The position numbers were made by a program, and so were the translations under genes. From assembly GCA_019636335.1 (NCBI GenBank), contig JAHBXR010000001.1, positions 362,712 through 426,711 on the forward strand: DNA of 64,000 bases, read 5' to 3'. This DNA comes from Pirellulales bacterium (GTDB lineage Bacteria; Planctomycetota; Planctomycetia; Pirellulales; JAEUIK01). The notes below the pieces were generated by a model. That model saw only the letters and a list, made by a program, of their open reading frames with translations, was not told where the DNA came from and made no database searches. Below, in pieces: positions 52,880 to 61,462 of the stretch (positions are counted from its first letter, which is position 1; every line of letters begins with the position of its first letter).

Positions 52880-55507
52880 CTAGTCGAAGTAGAGGAATTC
52901 GTTGCTGCCCAACAGCACCTGACAGAAGTTCGTCAGCGCGGTCCGCTCGTGATCGTCAGCGGTAGGGGGATTATCCTTGCGGTCGTCGGGCACCGGCTGT
53001 GCCGCGAGCCACGCCGTTTGCTGCTGGAGAAACTCCGCCACGGTTTTTTGCTCGGCTTCGTTCGGCAGGCGCAGATGCGCCCATTGCCACGCACGCCTGG
53101 CTTGTTCCTCGAGGGTGCCGCCACCGACGTGCGCCCGCGCGGCGAAGTATTTGGCCTGCTCGAGGATGAATTCGCTATTCAAGAGCAACAGCGCCTGCTC
53201 GGCCACCGTCGACGACGTGCGCCGATCGCAGTTCGTCTCCATGACCGGCGCATCGAAGGCCCGCAACACGGCCAGCGGGCGGCTGCGGCGCACCTCGACA
53301 TAGACGCTGCGGCGGAAGGCCTCTTCGCCGATGGGCACCACCTCGCCCGGCGTATTCGAGGCCCCTTTCACATCGACTCCCACGACGACCTGACCGACGG
53401 CGTCCTCGCGCACGGGCACCGCGGGCCCAAACATCTTGCGGCTGAGCACGCCCGAGGTGGCCAGAATACGATCGCGAACCGACTCGGCGTCGAGACGCCG
53501 CACGCTCATCCGCGCCAGCAGGCGATTATCGGGATCGACGGCATCCGCTTCCTCGCGATGCGCCGACGATTGACGGTACGCGGCCGACGTGACGATCAAT
53601 CGATGTAGTTGCTTCATCCGCCAGCCGCTGTCGACGAATTCGCTGGCCAGCCAGTCGAGCAACTCGGGGTGCGACGGCAATTCGCCCAGGCGGCCGAAGT
53701 CGGAGGGCGTACCGACGATGCCCTGGCCAAAGTGGTGCATCCACACGCGGTTTACCAGCACGCGCGCCACGAGCGGATGCCGGCCACTGGTGAGCCAGGC
53801 AGCGTAGGTCGTACGGCGGCCCGTCGTGGGCAGGACACTATCGTCCGCGGCGATCGACAGCGGCGCGTCTTCGGTTGAGCAAACTAACAGGTCGCCCGGC
53901 GCTACCTCGTGCTTCGGCTGCTTCGGGTCGCCACGATGGAACAGGTGCGTGACGGGGATTTGGCCCGGCATTTCCGTCAGCGGACGAATGAAGTGTTCGG
54001 GAGGTTTCTCGGCGCGAATCGTGCCGATCTCGGCGTCGAGCTTCTTCAGTTCGTCGGCGTGCCCCTGGTTGTACTGGTAAAGCACGCCGGGGCTGATGTT
54101 CACGCTGGGATGCTCGGCCAGTAACGCGACTTGCTCGGGCGTGCGCTCGGCCGCGGGTGTGTTGTAGGCCGTGCGCAGCGAGTCGCGTAGCTCCTCGGGA
54201 TGCTTCTGCAATTCCTGCTCGAGCGCGGCCTCCATGAACTCCGCCTGCCGGGCATTGCGCACCGTAACCTTTTCGGCCGCGCGCGCTTCGACTTCGGCGG
54301 CAAGCGCGCGATCCGCATCGGTGTAGAGCGAGATGCGGCGCGCATCGGGCGTGCGCCAATTCACCGGATCGAGCGCCGGCTCGAGCACGGCGCGCAGGCG
54401 ATAGTAGTCGTCCTGCAGGATGGGATCGTAGCGGTGATCGTGACACTGTGCGCAACCCACCGTCATGCCCAGCAAGGCGCTACTGACGATCTTGATCGTA
54501 TCGGCGACGACCTGGTTGCGCGCCAGTTCCTGATCGATGCCGCCGGTGGCGGTGCCATCGGCCGCCATGCGCAGAAAGCCGGTCGCCACGAGCAGGTCGC
54601 GGCTTTCCGGGGTGAGATTCGTGTAGGGGGGCGCGACCATTTCATCACCCGCCAGTTGCTCGCGGATGAACGCGTCCCACGGCTTGTCGGCGTTCAGCGA
54701 GCGGATGACGTAGTCGCGATAGTAATACGCATTGTCGCGCGGACGGTCTTCGTCGGTGTACCCTTCCGAGTCGGCGTAGCCGGCCGCGTCGAGCCAGTGT
54801 CGTCCCCAACGTTCGCCATAGTGGGGCGAGGCCAACAGGCGATCGACCAGTCGTTCGTAGGCATCGGGGGCCTCGTCGGCGACGAAGAGCGCCAACTCGT
54901 CCGCGCTCGGGGGCAACCCGGTCAGGTTGAAGTAGACTCGTTTGGCCAGCGTCCGCTTGTCGGCCTCGGGGCCGAAGGCGATGCCGGACGATTCAAGCCG
55001 GGCAAGTAGAAAGGCGTCGATCGGCGTGCGGACCAGCTCGGTGTGGCCGACAGGAGGCACGGGGGGACGTACTACCGGCTGAAACGCCCAGTACTGGCGA
55101 TCCTCGGGCGAGATGCCGGCGCCGGAGGGAATCGCCTCGGGTTCGTCTCGTTTCGTGGGAGCGCCGGCGTCGATCCAGGCACCGATCGTCTCGATGTCGG
55201 AGGTCGAGAGCTTGTGTTCGGTCGGCGGCATCTCACCGTCGCGGATGCGCTGATAAAGGTAACTGTCGTCGCGCTTGCCGGGGGTAATCGCGACCCCCGA
55301 TTCGCCCCCGGCGACGAGGAATCGCTTGAGACGCACGTCGAGCCCGCCGGCCAGTTCATCGCCATTGCCGTGGCAATGGTAACAATTGGCGCGCATGATC
55401 GGCCGAATGTGTTCTTCGAAGGTGAGCGCAGCCGGATCGGCGGCACGGCCTTCGAGTGCGAAGCAACCAATCAGCAGGGCAAATAGGAGCCAGCCGAGGC
55501 GCGGCAT
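52880..55507 (-). CDS. Cytochrome-containing DUF1549/DUF1553 (PSD1) protein
   Basis: The 875-residue protein has a signal peptide (MPRLGWLLFALLIGCFALEG), a planctomycete cytochrome domain with the heme motif CYHCH (IRPIMRANCYHCHGNGDELA) and PPTEHKLSTSDIETIGAWID. DUF1549 follows (about residues 150-370; RTLAKRVYFNLTGLPPSADE and YGERWGRHWLDAAGYADSEG), then DUF1553 (HPLVARVLVNRVWMHHFGQG, GTPSDFGRLGELPSHPELLD). The pair with DUF1501 is a typical exported unit thought to act on complex carbohydrates; its reaction is unproven. The ATG at 55507 starts the signal. Confidence 0.93.
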   Translation of the reverse strand: MPRLGWLLFALLIGCFALEGRAADPAALTFEEHIRPIMRANCYHCHGNGDELAGGLDVRLKRFLVAGGESGVAITPGKRDDSYLYQRIRDGEMPPTEHKLSTSDIETIGAWIDAGAPTKRDEPEAIPSGAGISPEDRQYWAFQPVVRPPVPPVGHTELVRTPIDAFLLARLESSGIAFGPEADKRTLAKRVYFNLTGLPPSADELALFVADEAPDAYERLVDRLLASPHYGERWGRHWLDAAGYADSEGYTDEDRPRDNAYYYRDYVIRSLNADKPWDAFIREQLAGDEMVAPPYTNLTPESRDLLVATGFLRMAADGTATGGIDQELARNQVVADTIKIVSSALLGMTVGCAQCHDHRYDPILQDDYYRLRAVLEPALDPVNWRTPDARRISLYTDADRALAAEVEARAAEKVTVRNARQAEFMEAALEQELQKHPEELRDSLRTAYNTPAAERTPEQVALLAEHPSVNISPGVLYQYNQGHADELKKLDAEIGTIRAEKPPEHFIRPLTEMPGQIPVTHLFHRGDPKQPKHEVAPGDLLVCSTEDAPLSIAADDSVLPTTGRRTTYAAWLTSGRHPLVARVLVNRVWMHHFGQGIVGTPSDFGRLGELPSHPELLDWLASEFVDSGWRMKQLHRLIVTSAAYRQSSAHREEADAVDPDNRLLARMSVRRLDAESVRDRILATSGVLSRKMFGPAVPVREDAVGQVVVGVDVKGASNTPGEVVPIGEEAFRRSVYVEVRRSRPLAVLRAFDAPVMETNCDRRTSSTVAEQALLLLNSEFILEQAKYFAARAHVGGGTLEEQARRAWQWAHLRLPNEAEQKTVAEFLQQQTAWLAAQPVPDDRKDNPPTADDHERTALTNFCQVLLGSNEFLYFD

Positions 55508-55798
55508 GAGGGACTCCGGCGGTTGGGGCGCGGTCCCGGGTTGGCTGGGGTGGGACCGCAGGTGGGTACGGTTTTCAAGTATCCTCGAACAGGTGCAAAG
55601 TGGCAACCTTTTTTGTCAGCACCCATTGCTTTTCTTCATGCTCAACTGGCGTCGAGACTCACCGCGATTATTGGGCCCACGAACTCGATGAGTTGCAGGA
55701 TATGATGACGTTGCAACTTGCCAAGAAGCAACTTCAAACATATCTCTCTTGGCTGCCTGTCGAGTGGGGAGCCTAGGACGACAAGATTTGCGCTTAAG

Positions 55799-56905
55799 CT
55801 ACCGCAGGCGGCCCCGCGCTTCCAGCGGCCAGATCGCTTCCAGGCGGTCGCCGCGGAAGGCGTAGAACTCGTTGTGCAGTACGGTAGAAAAGTCGCCGTA
55901 GCCGGGAATGATCGTCAGACGGTCGCCGATCTCGAGGTGTTCCGCGCTGGGCGCGAGCTCGAGCACGCCATGTTCGGCCGAGAGGGAGACGAACTCAATG
56001 TCGTCGTGTCCCACGACGCGCGGCGGATGGATCTCCATGTTGTGCGTCTTACGGCCGGCGTCGATGATCGCGCGGTGGGGCGCCGGCCGGCTCACCACGG
56101 TGGCGACGAGCGTCAGCGCAAAGTCGAAGCCCACGATCTGGCAGCGCTCGCGGTAGAAGGCATCCATGAAGATCAGTCCTCCGGCCTGGAGTTCGCTGAC
56201 GCCGGGGCAGGCGAGCGTTGAAGCGTACGAACCCGTGCCCCCCGCCGAGACGATAGGGCAGGGGAGGCCGGCGCGCAAGAGCAGGTCTTTTGTTTCGGTC
56301 AGCATGCCAATGGCCTGCTCGACGCGCGTGCGTTTCTCGTTGGGATCTTCGAGCGTCAAGAGATGTCCTTCGTAACCCATGATGCCGGCCAGTTCGATTC
56401 CCGGGGCGGCGTCGATCAACTTCGCGAGTTCCAAAGTGGCCTCGCCGGGGGCCACGCCACAGCGGTGCATGCCGATATCGACCTCGACGATCATCCGGGT
56501 GTTCGTGCCGGCTGCGCGCATGGCCTGATTGGTGGCTTCGATCTGCAGCGGGTGATCGACCGTGACAATGGGGTCGGCGACGCGCGTCAGTTGTGCCAGT
56601 CGGGCCAGCTTTTGAGCGCCGACAATTTGATTGGCGATCAGCAGGTCGCGAATGCCCCCGGCGGCCATCACTTCGGCCTCGCCCAATTTGGCACACGTAA
56701 CGCCAATCGCGCCGGCGGCCACCTGCCGGCGGGCAATCTCTGACGATTTGTGCCCCTTCGAGTGGGGGCGCCAGTCGACGCCACGTTCGCGGCAGAGCCC
56801 GGCGATGCGGGCTATGTTCGCTTCGAGCCGATCGAGGTCGATCACCAGGGCCGGGGTGTCGAGTTCATCGCGTGTCGAGCCCAGGGGGGGCTGATTCGTG
56901 GCCAT
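55799..56905 (-). CDS. DSD1-family PLP enzyme (D-threonine aldolase/D-serine dehydratase-like)
   Basis: The 368-residue protein has the alanine-racemase-like N-terminal barrel. It opens with DELDTPALVIDLDRLEANI, and RPHSKGHKS follows with Lys50 as the likely PLP Schiff base. Further landmarks are VTCAKLGEAEVMAAGGI, VEVDIGMHRCGVAPGEA and ELQAGGLIFMDAFY. The C-terminal metal motif of the family is HxC or HxD; here it reads His-Asn-Glu (VLHNEFYAFRGDRLEAIWP). The reaction is probably cleavage or dehydration of a D-3-hydroxyamino acid, but the metal site change makes this less sure. Confidence 0.87.
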   Translation of the reverse strand: MATNQPPLGSTRDELDTPALVIDLDRLEANIARIAGLCRERGVDWRPHSKGHKSSEIARRQVAAGAIGVTCAKLGEAEVMAAGGIRDLLIANQIVGAQKLARLAQLTRVADPIVTVDHPLQIEATNQAMRAAGTNTRMIVEVDIGMHRCGVAPGEATLELAKLIDAAPGIELAGIMGYEGHLLTLEDPNEKRTRVEQAIGMLTETKDLLLRAGLPCPIVSAGGTGSYASTLACPGVSELQAGGLIFMDAFYRERCQIVGFDFALTLVATVVSRPAPHRAIIDAGRKTHNMEIHPPRVVGHDDIEFVSLSAEHGVLELAPSAEHLEIGDRLTIIPGYGDFSTVLHNEFYAFRGDRLEAIWPLEARGRLR

Positions 56906-57034
56906 CGTCTGCTCTTGCTATTTCCCAGAAACATTTTCAGCCGGCCTGCGCTTGGTAGGTAGCCGCCGGAAGGTGATTGTTTTCCCCCGGCGCTACAGAA
57001 GCAAGCCACGACAACCATGTCAGGAGTTTGAGGG

Positions 57035-58402
57035 ATGTCAGGTCACCTCAATGCCTTCGAGCGTTATATGCTGGCGGATGACCGTGCGAGTCATCCGATG
57101 ACCTTTACCGTGCGCATGAAGCTGGCGGGCCGGTTCGATGTCGACGTCTTTCGCCGTGCCGTGCGCCAGGCACTGGCGCGACACCCGTTGCTCTGCTCGC
57201 GGGTCGTGGGGACCGGCCGCGCCGCCACTTGGATGGCCAGCGAATCAGAGGTACTCGTCGACGTGGCGGAACTCGACCAGGATCTCCGTTTTCCTGGGCA
57301 GGAAAAAATCGACTTGCAACACGAACTGCCCGTGCGGTTGTGGGTGCGCTCGTCGGGCACGGAGACCGAGGTACGAGCCCAGTTTCATCACAGCGCGACC
57401 GATGGCATCGGGGCCTATCGCTTTCTCGAAGACACGCTCTGCGCCTACGACGCCGAGGTTCGCGGGACGGCGCCTGCCTGGCGACCGGTGCTGGTAGAGA
57501 AGCTCGCACGGCGTGCCAGGTTCGGACTTGCTTGGTGGCAGGTGTTGCTGCGCTTGCCGCAGGAGTTGTGGGGCGTTGTCGTCGGCATGGCCATGTTTCT
57601 GCTGCCGAGACCGGCGTCGCTCCGCTCGGGTCCGCACGTGGTCGTGCCGGCCGACGAACGCCGCGAGTTGCTGAATTATCCGACGCACACGTTCACGGTG
57701 GACGAAACGAAGCAACTGCGCGAAACGGCGCGTGGCGCCGGCGCCACACTGAACGATCTGCTGCTGCGCGACTTGTTTCTGACGATGCAGGCCTGGAGCG
57801 ACGCCCGCGGACTCGGCCGAGCGCGACAATTGTTCCGCATCATGATGCCGGTCAACCTGCGCACGGCGGACGATGACGATCTGCCGGCGGCGAACGTCGT
57901 AGCGATGGTCTTTCTCGATCGGCACCTGGGCCTGTTTCACCACCCGGCCCTGCTGCTCAAGTCGATCAAGCTCGAAACCTGGTTCTTGAAAACCTTTCGC
58001 TTCGGCCTGGCCTTCGTGCGCTCGTGTGCCTTGATCGGATCGATTCGTGGCGGGCTCGAGTTCATGACCCGGGACAATCGCTGTTATGCGACAACGGTGT
58101 TGAGCAACATGGGACAAGTGATGACCGACGTACCGCTGCCTCGGCAGAACGGGAAGATCGTGGCGGGTGAGCTGGTGCTGGAAGCGATCGAGTCGGCCCC
58201 GCCGGTGCGTCCCTTCACTTCGATGGCGATCACGCCCGTGACGTATGCCGGCCGGATGGCGCTCGTGTTGAACTACGACCGCGAGCGGTTCTCGGCGGCC
58301 GAGGCCCAGGCATTCTTGAGTCTTTACGTGCAGCAGCTCCACGCGGCGGCCGGGATCACCGTGACCCTGCCGACGACGCTGGAACCGGCGCTCGCGGCTT
58401 GA
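57035..58402 (+). CDS. Condensation/WS-DGAT-like acyltransferase
   Basis: The 455-residue protein has the CoA-dependent acyltransferase fold. The catalytic motif HHxxxDG is present at residues 118-124 (FHHSATDGIGAYRFLED). The second landmark of the fold, a DFGW-like strand, is not obvious. Segments LNDLLLRDLFLTMQAW and FRIMMPVNLRTADDDDLPAANVV are typical of the WS/DGAT-type half. It may make wax or other esters, or amides. Two hydrophobic stretches (about 170-195) could touch the membrane. A ribosome binding site GGAG lies about 10 bases upstream. The SDR gene downstream is convergent. Confidence 0.75.
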   Translation: MSGHLNAFERYMLADDRASHPMTFTVRMKLAGRFDVDVFRRAVRQALARHPLLCSRVVGTGRAATWMASESEVLVDVAELDQDLRFPGQEKIDLQHELPVRLWVRSSGTETEVRAQFHHSATDGIGAYRFLEDTLCAYDAEVRGTAPAWRPVLVEKLARRARFGLAWWQVLLRLPQELWGVVVGMAMFLLPRPASLRSGPHVVVPADERRELLNYPTHTFTVDETKQLRETARGAGATLNDLLLRDLFLTMQAWSDARGLGRARQLFRIMMPVNLRTADDDDLPAANVVAMVFLDRHLGLFHHPALLLKSIKLETWFLKTFRFGLAFVRSCALIGSIRGGLEFMTRDNRCYATTVLSNMGQVMTDVPLPRQNGKIVAGELVLEAIESAPPVRPFTSMAITPVTYAGRMALVLNYDRERFSAAEAQAFLSLYVQQLHAAAGITVTLPTTLEPALAA

Positions 58403-58413
58403 GGAATCACGGG

Positions 58414-59193
58414 TTACCAGAGCAAATAACCGCCGTCGAGGACGATCACCGAACCGGTCATGTAGCTCGACGCGTCGCTGGCCAGGTAAAGGGCCAGGGC
58501 CCCGATCTCGTGCGGCTCGCCGACTCTACCCATCGGGATGCGCTCTTCGATCTGCTGTTTCAACTCCGGGCGCTCGCCGAACCAGCGCCGATTGGCGTCG
58601 GTCAGAAACGCCCCGGGCGCAATGGCGTTCACCGTCACGTTGTAAGGGGCCCAATCGGCGGCGACCGATTTGGTGAACATGGCCAGCGCCGCCTTGCAGG
58701 TTTCGTAGGAGCGACCGCGCATCAGCTTGCCCGGGACGAAGCCCGAGATCGACGCCACGTTGATCACGCGACCACGCCGTCGTGGCAGCATGGCGCCGCC
58801 AATCAACTTCGTGCAGACAAAGGCCTGCGTTAGGTTCAGATCGACGATCCGCTGCCACTCTTCGAGCGGCATCTCCTCAGTGGGAAAGTTGACTCTCCTT
58901 CCGCCGACGTTGTTCACTAGGATGTCGAGGGGCGCGTATTCGCTCAGCACCTGCTCGCAAAACCTGGTCGCTCCCTCGGGCGTGGCGAGATCCGCCACGA
59001 CGGCCGTCACCCGGGGCGACGACTCGCGCAGTTCGGCGCACGCCGTTTCGAGCTGATCGCCGTCGCGACTGGCAATGATTAGTTCAGCGCCGGCCTGTCC
59101 CAAGACGCGTGCCATTTCCAAACCCAAACCACGGCTGCCCCCCGTGACGACGGCTCGTCGTCCGTCGAGGCGTAATCGGTCGAAAACATTCAT
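58414..59193 (-). CDS. Short-chain dehydrogenase/reductase
   Basis: The 259-residue protein has a classical SDR pattern: TGGSRGLG at residues 17-24, LVNNVGGRRV, the catalytic serine in NVASISGFV and the YxxxK motif as SYETCKAALAMF. The ending ASSYMTGSVIVLDGGYLLW is standard. NAD(P) specificity is uncertain; the residue after the second strand (ASRDG) suggests NADP. The substrate is not readable. Confidence 0.94.
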   Translation of the reverse strand: MNVFDRLRLDGRRAVVTGGSRGLGLEMARVLGQAGAELIIASRDGDQLETACAELRESSPRVTAVVADLATPEGATRFCEQVLSEYAPLDILVNNVGGRRVNFPTEEMPLEEWQRIVDLNLTQAFVCTKLIGGAMLPRRRGRVINVASISGFVPGKLMRGRSYETCKAALAMFTKSVAADWAPYNVTVNAIAPGAFLTDANRRWFGERPELKQQIEERIPMGRVGEPHEIGALALYLASDASSYMTGSVIVLDGGYLLW

Positions 59194-59352
59194 GGTGCGC
59201 TACCTCAAATTCTTCTAGACCAGGTCGGAACCGGGATTTGGCGGAGAGCTTCGAGCGCGAAACGCATCAATCTATTCGCACTTGTGTATTTGTCCGGCTA
59301 CTATAACGCTCCGTCGCCTCGGTTTGTCGTCCATTCGTGAGGGAAACACGTC

Positions 59353-60690
59353 ATGGATCGTCGAACGTTTCTGTCAGGCACGTCCACCGCGCTGGGGCTG
59401 GCCGCGGCGAGCGTTTCATCCACGTTGATCCAGCCACGCCTGGCCAAGGCCGCGCCGAACGATCGCGTGGTCGTCGCCGTAGCCGGCGTGCGCGGGCGTG
59501 GCTCTTCCTTGCTGAACACCTTCGCCGGTTTGCCAACGTGCGAAGTGAAATACGTCTGCGATCTCGATGCGAGTGTGCTGGCCGAACGAGTCGCCGGCGT
59601 CGAAAGCTCGACCGGCCGCCGTCCCGAGGCGATCAAAGATTTTCGCCGCGCGCTCGACGACAAGAGGGTCGATGCCATCGTGCTGGGTACGCCCGACCAT
59701 TGGCACGCGATTCCTACGATCATGGCCTGCCAGGCGGGCAAGGACGTCTACGTCGAGAAGCCGGACGGACACAATATTATCGAAGGGCGCACGATGGTGG
59801 CCGCCGCCAAGAAGCACGGTCGCGTCGTGCAACTCGGCACGCAATCGCGCAGTTCACCCCACTTCCATGCGGCGATGGAGTACCTGCGGGCGGGCAACAT
59901 CGGCCGTCCCCTGTTCGCCAAGGCCTGGGAGAGTGCCCAGCAAGGCTCGATCGGTCATCCGCCCGATGGCGAGCCTCCGGCCGGCGTGGATTACGACCTG
60001 TGGCTGGGACCCGCGCCGAAACGCGCGTTCAATCCGAACCGTTTCCACGGCAACTGGCGCTGGTTCTTCGATTACGGGACGGGGGATCTCGGCAACGACG
60101 GTGTTCATCGACTCGACGTGGCTCGTTGGGGATTGGAAACGGCCATCGCGGCGGCCGGCGAAGCCCCGCTCCCTCTGTTTCCCACCAAGACCACCGCAGT
60201 CGGCGGGAAATACTACTTCGACGACGACCAGGAGTGGCCCGACACGTTGATGGTCACCTGGGACTATCCCGGCCGCGTGTTGACCTACGAGATGCGTCTC
60301 TGGAGCCGGTACCCGCTGTATGGCGATCCCGAGGGAGCGGCGGTCTACGGCGACCGCGGCTACGTGGTGATTGGCAATCGCCGCTGGCGAGCGTTCGGCT
60401 TGAAAGATGAACTCCTGCGCGAAGAGAAAGGGGAGCAGAACGAAATCGGTCACGCGCAGAATTTCATCGACTGCATGCACAGCCGCGGACGGCCGGTGGC
60501 CGACCTGGAAACGGTGGGCCACCCGTCAAGCGCGCTCTGCCATTTGGGAAATATCGCCTGGCGGGTCGGCCGGACGGTGAAGTTCGACCCGGCGACCTAT
60601 ACGTTTCCGGGGGACGACGAGGCGAATCGGTATCTGACGCGGGCGGAATATCGCGCGCCGTGGACGCTGCCGACGCTGGACAACGTCTGA
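59353..60690 (+). CDS. Tat-exported Gfo/Idh/MocA family oxidoreductase
   Basis: The 445-residue protein begins with a twin-arginine signal (MDRRTFLSGTSTALGLAAAS). The Rossmann motif is altered at VAGVRGRGSSLL, and the catalytic segment is GKDVYVEKPDGHNIIEGRTM. Further landmarks are VVQLGTQSRSSPHFHAAMEY and GTGDLGNDGVHRLDVARWGL. This is the third such enzyme in the window, clearly distinct from those at 8424 and 16460. A strong hairpin chain follows its stop codon. Confidence 0.93.
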   Translation: MDRRTFLSGTSTALGLAAASVSSTLIQPRLAKAAPNDRVVVAVAGVRGRGSSLLNTFAGLPTCEVKYVCDLDASVLAERVAGVESSTGRRPEAIKDFRRALDDKRVDAIVLGTPDHWHAIPTIMACQAGKDVYVEKPDGHNIIEGRTMVAAAKKHGRVVQLGTQSRSSPHFHAAMEYLRAGNIGRPLFAKAWESAQQGSIGHPPDGEPPAGVDYDLWLGPAPKRAFNPNRFHGNWRWFFDYGTGDLGNDGVHRLDVARWGLETAIAAAGEAPLPLFPTKTTAVGGKYYFDDDQEWPDTLMVTWDYPGRVLTYEMRLWSRYPLYGDPEGAAVYGDRGYVVIGNRRWRAFGLKDELLREEKGEQNEIGHAQNFIDCMHSRGRPVADLETVGHPSSALCHLGNIAWRVGRTVKFDPATYTFPGDDEANRYLTRAEYRAPWTLPTLDNV

Positions 60691-60700
60691 CGGTGGCGTT

Positions 60701-60859
60701 CTGCGAACAGCCTGGGGAAGAATGCCTTCGTGGCATTCTTCCCCCCCCTCGCCAGGTTCGCAGCAAAGCTGCTCACGGCTCGCAAAATCACGACGGATGT
60801 CGCGATTTTGGGATCGCATCCTGCGATCCGCACAGGCCGAGGAATACTTCCCCGGCCTG
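60701..60859. repeat. Chain of four consecutive intergenic hairpins
   Basis: Hairpin 1: 13-base arms 60714-60726 and 60732-60744, with an outer stem 60701-60708 paired to 60756-60763. Hairpin 2: 11-base arms 60784-60794 and 60799-60809 with one mismatch. Hairpin 3: 8-base arms 60811-60818 and 60822-60829. Hairpin 4: 7-base arms 60833-60839 and 60853-60859, with an inner GGAA/TTCC stem. The first could be a terminator of the oxidoreductase gene; the others go beyond that need. The region lies just upstream of a MaoC-type gene. Confidence 0.7.
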
Positions 60860-60950
60860 CTAACCTCAGGGTTCATCCTGCTGCCCCGGCGGTGTAGACT
60901 TTTGGGAAGCGCGAGAGAACTTCGTGTCCCCAGAAGAGGTCAGCCTCACG

Positions 60951-61415
60951 ATGCCCCCACGCCTTATTCGCGGTCTGGATGAACTGCGTACGCTCGTCGG
61001 CCAGGAGATCGGCAAGAGCGATTGGCTCGAGATCACCCAGGACCGCATCCAGCAGTTCGCCGACGTCACGGGCGATCATCAATGGGTCCACTGCAATCCC
61101 GAGATGGCGGCCGCGCACTCGCCCTATGGCACGACGATCGCGCACGGTTTCCTCACGCTTTCGCTCTGCACGATGCTGGCCCAGGAGATTGCCACGATCG
61201 AGGGCATTCGCATGGGCGTGAACTATGGCTTGAACCGTGTGCGATTTCCCAACGCCGTTCGTGTCGGCGCGCGCATTCGCATGTCGTCGGTGCTCACCGA
61301 ATTGAAGGACATCGCCGGAGGGGGCGTGCAAGTCACGTACAAGCAAACGTACGAAGTCGAAGGAGAGGACAAACCGGCGTGCGTGGCAGAGACTGTCGCG
61401 CGGCTGTTCTTCTAA
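60951..61415 (+). CDS. MaoC-like (R)-hydratase family protein
   Basis: The 154-residue protein has the hot-dog hydratase pattern: ITQDRIQQFADVTGDHQWVH with the catalytic aspartate and histidine, then PYGTTIAHGFLTLSLCTMLA. The rest is NYGLNRVRFPNAVRVGARI. Members hydrate enoyl-CoA compounds, usually to the R isomer. It is a cytoplasmic enzyme. A GTG 27 bases upstream (60924) is an alternative start. Confidence 0.9.
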   Translation: MPPRLIRGLDELRTLVGQEIGKSDWLEITQDRIQQFADVTGDHQWVHCNPEMAAAHSPYGTTIAHGFLTLSLCTMLAQEIATIEGIRMGVNYGLNRVRFPNAVRVGARIRMSSVLTELKDIAGGGVQVTYKQTYEVEGEDKPACVAETVARLFF

Positions 61416-61462
61416 TCGGCAACGTCCCCCCACGACAAAGTCCCACTGGGTTTGCTCGCCTC

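Noticed and set aside
60701-60859. Possible integron attC site
   Set aside because: The region has strong stems but lacks the paired RYYYAAC and GTTRRRY core boxes at its ends, and there is no integrase.
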